Translations under genes and position numbers: made by a program | Notes under the pieces: model-generated | Told to the model about the DNA's origin: nothing | Seen by the model: only the letters and a program-made list of their open reading frames with translations | Database searches by the model: none | Assembly: GCA_963930775.1 (NCBI GenBank) | Contig: OZ005698.1 | Coordinates: forward strand, 1,674,001-1,738,000 | Direction of reading: 5' to 3' | DNA from: Cliona cf. orientalis | Lineage: Eukaryota > Porifera > Demospongiae > Clionaida > Clionaidae | DNA length: 64,000 bases | Shown here: one piece after another, positions 25,301 to 35,545 of the stretch | Position numbering within the stretch: position 1 is the stretch's first letter | Layout of the letters: every line of letters begins with the position of its first letter

Positions 25301-25888
25301 CATAATTATATATTATATTATTGTGCCATAATAATAATTATTATTCATTAGGTGGTATTACCACTATGGCTATTGATAGGCAGGCACTGGATGAGTATTC
25401 TCGTGCCACCAATTCTGATGCAAATCTTGATGAGTTTATGGCACGAATGACTCGTGATGACGTTATTCCAGATAGCGTGAGGGAGAGATGTAGGGTGGAA
25501 GTCACCCATGTTAGAAACAGCACAGAGGTATAATATTATAATAGTAGCTGCAGTATGTAATATCAAATTTTATTCTAAGACTTGATAATATATTATACTC
25601 AACTTCTCTATCTCTCTCTCCTTTCAGACCAATATCGAGGTTAAAATGATGGCTAAAGATCCAAAGGAAGATGCTGTCTTCTGCCACAGGGGCAGCATGG
25701 ATTTTGCTGATAAAATCAACGGTGAAGCTGAAGACTCTGTAACCGTCACCCTCCCTGTTGAGGCCAGCTTTGCTGGTGCAGCTGTTGCCGCCCCACTTAT
25801 CGAAGATGATGGCAGCAGTGGTGCCCCTGCCCTCGTTGCCTCAAGCCTTGCTGTGCTAGGAGTAGCCATCATGGCTGCAATCTTTTGA
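19393..25888 (+). CDS. Gene E: multi-domain Kazal/thyroglobulin/antistasin protein, probably GPI-anchored
   Basis: Fifteen exons: 19393-19417, 19582-19776, 20938-21033, 21307-21444, 21849-21968, 22129-22383, 22468-22668, 22784-23007, 23297-23539, 23651-23759, 24319-24390, 24576-24697, 25044-25266, 25352-25527 and 25628-25888. The frame closes at 819 residues. Modules: signal peptide ending near VVAQ; a six-Cys antistasin-like unit (about 28-68); a clear antistasin unit (74-105, GCPVCQCDE); another (106-151); a short Cys module (152-191); an acidic region (192-276); thyroglobulin-1 (277-343, QCRRM...CRCVHPRNG); VWC-like (344-418, CMRCRCNNG); Kazal-like modules (419-499, 560-600 and 601-674); a conserved membrane-proximal domain (675-800) and a hydrophobic tail ending VAIMAAIF. 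Exons 7, 10 and 14 have the same lengths as their counterparts in B or F. The probable role is a multi-target extracellular protease inhibitor. Two transposons lie in introns 2 and 4. Confidence 0.88.
20227..20880. mobile_element. TA-flanked inverted-repeat element in gene E intron 2
   Basis: The ends are near-perfect inverted repeats of about 26 bp, starting TACCGTGTTTATGCTAATAG at 20227 and ending with its complement at 20880. TA at each end fits the target site of Tc1/mariner-like elements. The 654-bp body has no ORF. It carries a subrepeat ('gcaagaaaattca' and 'ggaattgttt') near both ends and a GC-rich centre (about 20540-20700). Confidence 0.75.
21561..21757. mobile_element. 197-bp TA-flanked MITE in gene E intron 4
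   Basis: A perfect 24-bp terminal inverted repeat begins TACCGTAAATCGCGAATATT and ends with its exact complement. The interior is also rich in short inverted CGCGAA/TTCGC motifs. Diverged relatives are at 32024-32211 and 61657-61869. Confidence 0.85.
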
Positions 25889-26026
25889 GCAGTGCCATAA
25901 ACTATTATTATGTAACTGGCCAGAAACCCTGTAGCTACATGACACTATTTTGTAATAACTACTCTTTGTAGATAGTATTATTGTATTGTGACTGGCATGC
26001 TTGCGTGCCTATCTGAGAAAAATTGA

Positions 26027-26032
26027 AATAAA
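26027..26032 (+). promoter_or_regulatory. Polyadenylation signal of gene E
   Basis: AATAAA occurs 139 bp after the stop codon of gene E, a normal 3' UTR distance. Confidence 0.5.
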
Positions 26033-27125
26033 CCGAATTTACTGTATGTGCTACCTGTCGGCTAATACGATGAACCGTTCATGATACAACTGCAATAATT
26101 ATATCTCCAGTACAATTTCTGTATGATCTATGCTCATGGAACCTAACCATGAAATGCAAACAAGATTTTGTAGAGCATTAGCTACTAACTCACATGATCA
26201 ATGAATTTTTGAAGCCAATGGCATTGGTATGCCATTAATTATATATATACAACGAAAAATATTTTTCAGACGATCAATTTTCTTATATAGTCCGTGTCCT
26301 AACCTGGAGGGCATAAAAGATGCGCTCTCCTACAAGTTCAGAAGACTCACGATTGGTCAGAATTGTTGTGCCGTGTGCACAAGCGAGGTTGCCAAGGCCT
26401 AGGGGCCATAGAGATGCATTCTCGAGCTCGCCGAGCGAGCGGCGCAAGCGCCGCGCGTTTCGACAGGCCTGCTCGGCAGGCCACCGAGCCTCGAGCGAAG
26501 CGAGAGGCGATGTCTGCTCTTTGTCATGGTCTGGTGGTAGATTCGACGTTCGAGCGGAGTGAGAACTTCGCCATTACACGGTGAGTTTGATCAGCTAACT
26601 CTTGGCCTCCAGTGAGGGGTGTGGTCTTCATCTGCGCATGCGCGCTATATTAACGCTGTTAGTAGTGTTCAGCCATGATTGTGACATCAAACATACTTGT
26701 TAATAATATAAAGAATATAGTCACCGTGCTAAATGCATGTGGGTATCACGGGTGATGTGACTGTTATGACTGTTTACAGTAATACTATTGTTATTCTAGG
26801 ATGGTATTACATGCAATGTGATTAATTACTTTATAGTTCCTATTAGGTTAGTCACAAGATTGAACCGATCTTGTTTTTGCTAAATTTTTCACGAGTCCAC
26901 ATGACTACAGTGATGGATCATGCATAATATACATACAATGCAGCACAGTATGGACCATTATGTTAGTGATTATTTTAATCATATGTTATGTGGTGTAGCT
27001 ACATGTATGTGTCACCTCACAGTGAGAATTGGTGACCAGTCTATAGAATTGCGGTAATGGTCTTTACACGTACATGTGACTTAGTCGACCATTTACCACA
27101 TTCATGTGCCGGAAGTCGTTATGGC
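26033..27125. other. Intergenic E-F with a GC-rich palindromic block
   Basis: Most of it is featureless AT-rich DNA. About 26390-26590 is strikingly GC-rich and made of nested palindromes (for example 'gcggcgcaagcgccgc' and 'aggcctgctcggcaggcc', and the motif 'gagcgaagcgag'). Its open frames are by-products of base composition. A 'ctacaagttcagaagac' block just before it resembles repeats near 3328 and 3587. I regard the block as a mobile-element remnant. Confidence 0.5.
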
Positions 27126-27133
27126 TATAAAAG
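27126..27133 (+). promoter_or_regulatory. TATA box of gene F
   Basis: TATAAAAG lies 67 bp upstream of the ATG at 27193. Confidence 0.6.
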
Positions 27134-27192
27134 ATCGCTCTTTTTGCCAGTCCTACCAAATTATATAGAGCTGCTGCTTCAGTTTAATACAA

Positions 27193-30100
27193 ATGAAGAC
27201 TGTTCTTATACTGCTGTGTAAGTTTATTTAATATTTAAGGGACACCAGAATCACAGTGACACTGGTCTAATTCTGCCATAATTGCATGGTATATGGCGAT
27301 ATTTAAATTTTGTCATTAATTCCTCAGTATGTGGCCTTCAGAGAGATTTACATGCAGTCCCATTATTCGTAATGTTAACAGAGTTAGTACAATTCTACCA
27401 TTAGTTCACATAGCTTAAAAATTTTCAGGTGTTGTGGTTGCAGTTGCTATTGCACAGCAGTCACAGTCAAACCCTGACCCAGATCCAGAGAGCACTGAAG
27501 CTCCCTTAACTCCAAACTGCGACACTTTTTCGATTTTCCGTGAATGTCACAGTGAATGCCTTGTGCAGCGAATCAACAATGATTGTCCAAGATGCAATAT
27601 AACTTGCAACCGGCTGCTAAGAGGTACGTACATGAATCTACCTAGCCTCGTACCCAGGCTGCTCCCATGTTCTGGGAGCGGCCTGGGTACAAGGCTAGAA
27701 ACTACCTATAACTTCTATAAGAGACTGAAACTATATCTTTCAACGTAATAAAAATATTCATTAATTTTGATGGTTGTCAAATTATGTGCACTAGTATTAC
27801 CAGACATACTCTTGTTTTACAATCACAGCTACAATGCTAATTAGCACTATTTCACTGTATGATGATAAAATCCAGGCAATACCGTGATAACAGAGGTTTC
27901 AAGTGTGCATGCCTGCAAGACTTTGTTGTGATCACGCCAAAAATGCTAAAAAGATTCCCTCACATTCATACAATCATACAATATCATAGCAGCCACAAAA
28001 GTGCTAGCTAGCGGCAGTCAAGTGGCAACAATTATTAAACTAATTACATGGATTAATAAAAAGAAGGTTTTGATATTTATTTGCAATATTACAATATTTA
28101 TACTCTCTTATAGAGCGTGACCGTCGGTGTCCTGATATTCGTGAAAGGTGTACTCGTGGTTGCCCACTCTCTCGGGATGAATCAGGATGCCGAGTTTGTC
28201 AATGTGAAGAGCCAGGTAAGAAATCCACACTGCCTTGGACTATTAATACAAATTAATTTTGTTGCAATTTGGTTCATTTTCTGTCATTAAGCAGTGAAGT
28301 TAACCAATAATAATAATATATGTGGTGGGGGGGGGGGGGTAGAAAAGTCCCAATGACTGGATATTAAATAGAGGAGAAAGAGAAGCTGGAACTTTGTGGC
28401 TTATCAGTGTACTAATTCCATTGCAGATGAATCTGATGACGATGAAAGGGATCAGGATCCGTGCAGAGTGAATGCCACGTTCTTTGCTCTAGTTGGCTCC
28501 TGCAAGCGTCGGTGTGTGGAGAGGAGGGATGATGACGGCTGTTTCACATGCAACAGAGAGTGCAACGGTAGCTGTTAATGTAAAATAATAATAATGATCA
28601 TGCAAATATGACCGAATAGATTATGTGGCATGCGTGTGATCATAGCTAATAACATGCCATAAAGCAACACTATTATGTATTAAGTGTGTATGTGACAAAT
28701 ATTATTAATTTTATGCTAATTGATCAAAAAGGGCCACACGAAAATTTAAGCAATACACGTTGCATTGCTGCATTATAATGTTTCTATGGTAACGATAACA
28801 TGCTTCGTAGAGTAAATTTCAGATGTTTGCATTAACCATTGGTCAGTGTACGTACATACAGATGTACAGAGTCTGTATGTCATGACGTTGTCAAAACAAC
28901 AAAAATTAGTTGAGACTTTACAAAAGTAAAGCACAGTTTCCCAATCTATCTCGTGTTTGCTTACCTTGGGAATTACTCAATTGCCTAGCTGTTACGACAA
29001 ACAAGCTTAGCAAATTCAAAACTTGAAACAGAACAGCTATATTTTTAACATCTTTTATTGTAACTATAGAAAGTTTGTATACCACCAATAATGCCCATTA
29101 TAAGCTATGTAGCCCATTGTAACAGTTGCTTAAATGATGTGCGCATGAGTCAGAAGGGCTTGTTACTTTATTTAATTCCTAATTCTGCACTGAAATGCTA
29201 ATTAACTGGACAAAAGCTACAGGGAATAATGAAGAGGAAGATCAGGATCAATGTGGTATTCGAGACAGAGCTGGAAGGGAGAGAGAATGTGATGAAGGAA
29301 ATGTTTGTCTTCTTGAAGGCACTCTCAATAGATGCATCAGGAGTATGTCCACTCAACTACTATAACAGTAGCTTAGAGTTTTACCCATGTCCATTCCCAC
29401 TTGCTTCCCGAGATCATTAAAAAATAATTGCTGAAATGCTGGCCCGGAATGAGTGTGTGCTCTATCTTTCACTTTGGCTACAAGTCCCTAGCTTCCTGCT
29501 GCATGCGGTTGCTGTTAATCAGTGGGTGCTCTAGCTTAAGAAATGTAACCGTTAAGATACAACAAAGAACATAATAATATTATTATATGTATGTTCAAGT
29601 TGGACATCCATAATATCACGTGATTCACAGTGCCAGGTGATGGAGAATCTTGTGAACGACGTCGACATCATTCTGACGAGGAAGATCAAGACGAGGATGA
29701 TAGTGAAGAGTTAGATGACAGTGATTCGGCTTTTTATACACGCATCGAGGGAGTCAGGGACAGGCTGCGTGTCTACGCACTCCAGTTCAGTGCTGAATCG
29801 GAAGTTCCATGCTCAAATGGAACCTACTGCTCAGAGGAAGGAGAGTGCCGCCTAATACAAGGTCAGCTAGACATAATAAACCATCAAATCTATTTCTGTC
29901 GATGCAATTATTTTCATTTTTGATTGTTTGGAAGACAATAGAAAATGGATCACCTGCATGCAAACAGTAACACATCTCAGTGCTTGGCTTACTGTTCAAT
30001 TACAGCAAGGACGACTAAACCATAAATTTGTCCACAAAGAATTGCTCTATAGCCACACTATACTGAGAATGACGACACTGCATTTATATTAGTTTCAAAC

Positions 30101-33100
30101 ACGTTATATTATGCAGGTCCATGCATTGAAAGGAGGGCCAGAGATGCCCAGCTTACATGTAACAATGACGGAAATTTCAACCCACTCCAGTGTCGGAGGA
30201 TGAATGATGGTACTCATACCTGTCACTGTGTGCACCCAAGGAATGGCAGTGTGGTACCCAACACAATGAGGACTGGAATTAGACGGAGAGAAAATGTCCC
30301 AGACTGCAGAGCAAGAGGTAGCTATATATAATATATATATATATAATATTATCATGGTATGAAATTAATTGACCCACACTTCTAATCTTTATGCCTGCAT
30401 GAAGAATAACATGAAAAAAATAATTGTGAGGGAGCTTTGAATATATTGATATTGACACTTTGGATCGTTATTTGAATACTTGCCAGTAGTGGGTATTCAT
30501 TACTAGGTAACTGTCATTTAAATCATACATTTTCAATCTCAAAATTTAATTAATACTATACATAGCTCCATCAAACCCTATCATGGTCCTACGTCTAAGC
30601 CGTAACGGTGTAACCTTATAACGCTTCCTTCTAGTATTTGGGCACTGTAACTATCAGCACAATGGCCGTAACTTTGTTGTTCATCATGGTGAAACATTTG
30701 TGCACCGTCAAAACTGCACGAGGTGTCGTTGTCACGATGGATATCCCACGCTGTGTCGTGCTGACCCTCGAGTGAACTGCCGAGCCCTTACTCCTGGAGA
30801 AGCACCACAGAACTGCAGGCGAGGGAACAACAGAATAGAACATGGGACAAGTGCAATGGTAAAAGTTTATGCATGTCAGAGACGTTTTATTTTGATAGTC
30901 AGGCCTCAATAGTAACCTTTCCAATGTGCATGCTATATGGATGAGACTACATAATAATGTTTACCATGCTATGCCTAATTTACTTGATAGCATGTAGCTA
31001 CAGGTGCTGATCCAGAAAATTTGCATGGAAGGTGGCTGACGGGGTGGCTACCCATAGTAATCCATACTGGTGCAAAGGGAGTGGCGGGTTTATAATGGTG
31101 GACATCTCCTATTAATATTACATTGCATAAAAGAACTGGTGAAGGGGGGTGGCTAGCCACCCTATCCATCCCCCCCCCCCCCCCCCCCCCCCGGATCAGC
31201 CCCTGATGTAGCTGGGCTATACGCTAGGCTTTAGCATAATATCTTGAACTTTAAAGCCTAAGAAAATACCGCGGGGGTATCCAGATTGCGCATGCATGCA
31301 CGCACAGCTACAGTAAAATAATAAGGGAAGAGCTGAAGCCTATCAATGCCAACTGATCCCAATCTTCCATCAGAATCAAAACAAAGCCCAAACGAAAACT
31401 AGCTAACGTAGGTGATGGTCTATGACTACGTAACTTTGCTCACTATTGTAACCATGCATGGCAGATTGGCAAGTGCAACATGTGTGGATGTAATAACGGT
31501 CGCCTGACCTGCACTGACATTGAGGGATGTGAAGGTGAGGGAGAGGAAGATGATGAACAGGAGACAAGGTGTGAGAGGTGTCAGGATGCACCACAGAGGC
31601 TGGTCTGTGGACGTGATGGACGTACCTACCGTTCTCGCTGTATCGCTATGAACTGCAGTGGTCTGAGGGATGTTGATGTTCTGGATGGCCCATGCTCCAG
31701 CCAGGTCAGACAAATTATGCACACTCAATAATTACATGTAGTATAATAATATAATTTGGTTGATGTATACTCAATAATCATTATAAAAAATTAATTACTA
31801 TAAATAAACCCATGAGCCAAAGCAGCTTCTATGCATGGGAGAAATAGCTAGATCAAAGCTCATGCTTAATAATTATGAGTCACTGCTTCATTATAACATA
31901 GCCGATCTGTCAACTCTTTCCTTGCCAACCTGGATTGACATGCATTCCACTTGGAGGACGCTCTTGCCTCAGAATCCATGGCTGTGAAGATGATGAGAGG
32001 AGGATTTGTAGTAAGAAACAATGTACCGTAATTTATGAATTTTTCATTGTCAAAAATTTTTCGTTTTGCACAGTGTTGAAAAATATTTATGCGAAAATAG
32101 GTTACCTGTACTAACTTGTACAGCAAATAATAGTATTACTATGGCATGCATTTTTATTTTATAATTTCTAGCACAAAACGTTCGCAAATGAAATTAACGC
32201 GAATTACTGTACACCCAAGAACGCATTATCTGTTTCGCACAATGTCATATATAAACTGGCCCACAGTAATAATATCACCACATGACCAGCAAATATATAC
32301 ACCTCACACAAAGATCTAATGGACCACTAACCTTGTTATTGATCACCCGATTTCTAAGTCAACTTTCACTACCTGTTTACAACAAATCATGCATGTATAA
32401 CAGAATACCTATCAAGTGAAGCTTAACGTGGCACATGCATATACGTATTTTAAGAGCGAAATATCGATCAGGATTTAGCCTCTGTGTACGTGTGTGTGTG
32501 ACCATAGACTATTGGGTGCAATGTTAAGTTTCACTTGATAGATATTCTGTTTATGCATGACCGTTTGCATGCAAACCGGTAGCTTAAATTGACTTAGAAT
32601 CGGATGATCAATGATAAGGTAGTCTGTTAGATCTCTTGTGTGTGTGTGATCACGTAGTTTTCAAAGAGGTAAATAATACATAACAGGTGATTTATTATGA
32701 AAACACTGATGATCACCTGGTGTTTTGTTTAAACTAGCTACTCCAGGCAAGGTCCGCATTGACTTTGCAAACAGAGTATATACCTTGAAGAGCTTAGCAT
32801 GGCACTGTGATACTTCATAATAATAATATTATAACTATGGTATCGACTATCAATTTACCGTAAAGTTTGGTTAATAAGTGGACATGCTTATTAAGCACAT
32901 ATTCTTTAATAATTATTGGTAAATTGGTTAGCTATACTAGTAGCTACAATGGACCAAGGTTGTTTAACATGTGCACACAAATAATATGGACAACTGTGGT
33001 AAACTGTATGATATTGTATGTTTATCCATGCACAGTTAACAGAACTACACTGAGGTGTCGGGCACAAAATACAGTCAGGGACGGCTTTGACACAGATGAA

Positions 33101-34720
33101 GATGATGATAGTGAGTATTTTAAATCTGCATAATATGTCTGTATAATACAATATTATGTCAATGTTAATTATTTGCAGCTGTATGTGGCAGTGATCGTAA
33201 CACCTACAAAAGCTTCTGTCATCTGATCCAAATGGCCCCACCAAACACCAGGGTTGCTCACGCTGGGCACTGTGATAGAGAGGAGTGCAGAGGAGAGGTA
33301 TATATAATGATCTATCGTTAACATTACTTCCGGTCCTGTTAGCCATCTAGACAAGGTATAGCTAATTCAGTATAGTCTTCTCAGTTCTGTGCTTGTATGC
33401 AATGGTATCTGAAAGCAGTATGGGTCTGCATGATCACATAAAACGGATGGGAATTATGGGCCGTGAAGCTGCAGAGCTCTAGCATACACTTAGCTAGTAT
33501 TCGTGTGAAATGAGTGCATCATTCGTTTTAATAAATCTTAAGGTCTGTGGAACCGATGGAGTGACATACGAGAGTGTCTGTCACCTGCGCAGTCACTCGG
33601 CCAATGCTCAAGTGGACTACAGGGGAGGCTGTGTGGATGAGGATGGCAGTAGACCGTGGGAAATCTGCCGTAACATCAGGAATAACAGGCAGCGTTGCAG
33701 GGACACTCAAGAAACCTGCAGAAGAAGGGTCCTCTCTAAAGATGGATGCTGCCCTATTTGTGGTACATAGTGAACTAGCTAGCTACTTGTATGAAGCTCG
33801 TTCCTTTTAATACAGCTATATTATATTTTCATCATAGCTACAGAAAAAAATTAGGAGGGAATTAAATTCGGCTAAATTAAATTTTGTATCAGTTGTTCAC
33901 TGAATCAGAATGTGTATTAGTTAGAACTGCATAGTATACACTGTATGTAGTCTGGCCAGCTATAGACCCTTGTCCACTCTCCAGATTATTGGAGTTTTAT
34001 AACCTCAGCATAATGAATAGGAGAGGCGGAATGGGTCCAGCTGGCCAGACTAACATTGTATGCTAACTTGTGCACACACTGTCAGGTGGTATTACCACTC
34101 TGGCCTTCGATAGAGATGCACTGGATGAATACTTGGGTGCAACCGAGTCTAATGCTAATCTTGATGAATTTATGGCAAGAATGACCCGAGGCGACATCAT
34201 TCCCAGTGATGTTAGGTTGAGGTGCATATTGGAAGTCACTCATGTCAGGAATAGCACTCAGGTGGGTGAACACACTCACACTCACTAGTACTCTTACTTT
34301 CCCCTTCTCTCTCTCTTTCTTTTTCCCTCCCTCGCTCTCTTTCCCTCCGTCCCTCTTCCTAGATCCCCATAATTTATGCACTCCATCACCTTAACATCTT
34401 TCCCTATCTCTTCATGTGATATGTAGACCAACATTGAGGTCAAGATGATAGCCAAGGACAAGAGAGGTGATGCTGACTTCTGCCACAACAGCAGCCTGGC
34501 ATTTGCTGAAACAATCAACAAAGCCACATCCAGCAGCACTGATAGCGCTGTTGTCGACTCAACCTTCTCAGTTGAGGTCAGCTTTGCCAGAGCAGCCGTG
34601 GCAGCCCCTCTCATTGAGGATGAAGATCAGTCAGGAGGCAGTGGCGCTATTAGCATCACATCCTTCATCTACATGAGTGTATTGTTGGGTATGGCTCTTC
34701 TGGCCACGCTCCTTTATTAA
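27193..34720 (+). CDS. Gene F: paralogue of gene E, multi-domain protease-inhibitor-like protein, probably GPI-anchored
   Basis: Fifteen exons: 27193-27217, 27429-27623, 28114-28215, 28427-28567, 29223-29342, 29631-29861, 30117-30317, 30635-30858, 31465-31704, 31902-32010, 33036-33110, 33179-33297, 33543-33762, 34086-34261 and 34427-34720. The frame closes at 823 residues. Domain order equals gene E: signal peptide ending near AIAQ; three antistasin-like Cys units (about 30-70, 74-107, 108-154); a short Cys module; an acidic stretch; thyroglobulin-1 (272-338); VWC-like (339-413); Kazal-like modules (414-493, 555-594 and 595-667, the last followed by GCCPICG); a membrane-proximal domain and a hydrophobic tail ending LLATLLY. 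Exon 9 is nearly identical to gene E exon 9, with the acidic EGEGEEDDEQ insert. Introns are longer than in E and hold several small transposons. Part of exons 9-10 is duplicated at 60991-62022. Confidence 0.88.
27642..27698. mobile_element. 57-bp near-perfect hairpin in gene F intron 2
   Basis: The two arms (CTAGCCTCGTACCCAGGC... and its near complement) surround a 5-nt loop. The unit is too short for a normal MITE but has that character. A transcript would fold into a stable stem. Confidence 0.65.
31001..31205. mobile_element. 205-bp inverted-repeat element in gene F intron 8
   Basis: The ends are CAGGTGCTGATCC and GGATCAGCCCCTG. Flanks ATGTAGCTA and ATGTAGCTG form a likely 8-9 bp target duplication. 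A 22-base C tract near the right end parallels the G/C tracts of the element at 1727-2191. Confidence 0.7.
32024..32211. mobile_element. Diverged TACCGTA-type MITE in gene F intron 10
   Basis: It begins TACCGTAATTTATGAATTTT and ends GAATTACTGTA. The ends are degenerate inverted repeats of the family represented intact at 21561-21757. It starts only 14 bp after the exon 10 donor. Confidence 0.6.
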
Positions 34721-35545
34721 CACAACTTATGCAAGTAGCGATCATACAGCATTAACTTCGGGCGAACCGTATTTAATATTAATAGCAATGATTATTATTA
34801 TCACTTGAATTGTATTGCCTAGGCTCGGTTTAAATCATGACATTGTATACTATATAATATTATTATCAAGAATTACCATCTTTTTTGCAAATACCGGTGT
34901 AATACTAAGTCTTCATACTCAGAAATAATAGCCGCTAATATCCTCAATTATTCCACAAAACTATCACACACTGGCAAATGATGTGGTAGCTATTATGTCA
35001 CAGTAGTCATGTATATCTTCCAGCTTGAAAGAAATCAATAATAATTAGTCAATAATAATTAAGTCAATAAAAATTATTACTAGTGATAAAAGGTGTCTGG
35101 GATTAAATTAAAAATGGTATGCACAAGATAAAGTAAATTATGTTATCATACTTGCAATCAGTCCATGCACTATGACCAATGACATTATAAATTAATTATT
35201 ACACACAGCATAAGTCTTAGAGTTTATGAAGAGGAGGTACAGTAACTCATGACGTAAATTGATACTACAACAGTTACAATCAACAAAAAACTTATGTGCA
35301 TCTCTACAGCATATAAATGACTATCTTTAATACATCATAATGATTATTGAGGCAGCACAACTATTATAGTGGGATTCATATAACAATGACAAAGAGAATG
35401 ATGGAAGTTGTGAGCTCGAGTCTAACAACTACAGGATTTGCTATAATAATCATTACATGTTGGCATGTGTATATATAATATTATATTATGGAAACTTAAT
35501 CTGTAATCACATAATATCCACAACTTAAATTCTGAATTATCTCGT
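34721..35545. other. Convergent intergenic region between gene F and beta-helix copy 1
   Basis: AT-rich spacer receiving two convergent 3' ends. About 35200-35545 resembles 52950-53200 and 53500-53600, the 3' flank of beta-helix copy 3 ('gaggcagcaca', 'atgatggaagttgtgagctc'-like blocks), so the duplicated unit of the minus-strand array extends to about here. Confidence 0.55.

Noticed and set aside
26320..26584. Two overlapping frames in the GC-rich block upstream of gene F
   Set aside because: Composition-driven, Arg/Ala-rich, no splice or homology support, and the block is palindromic.
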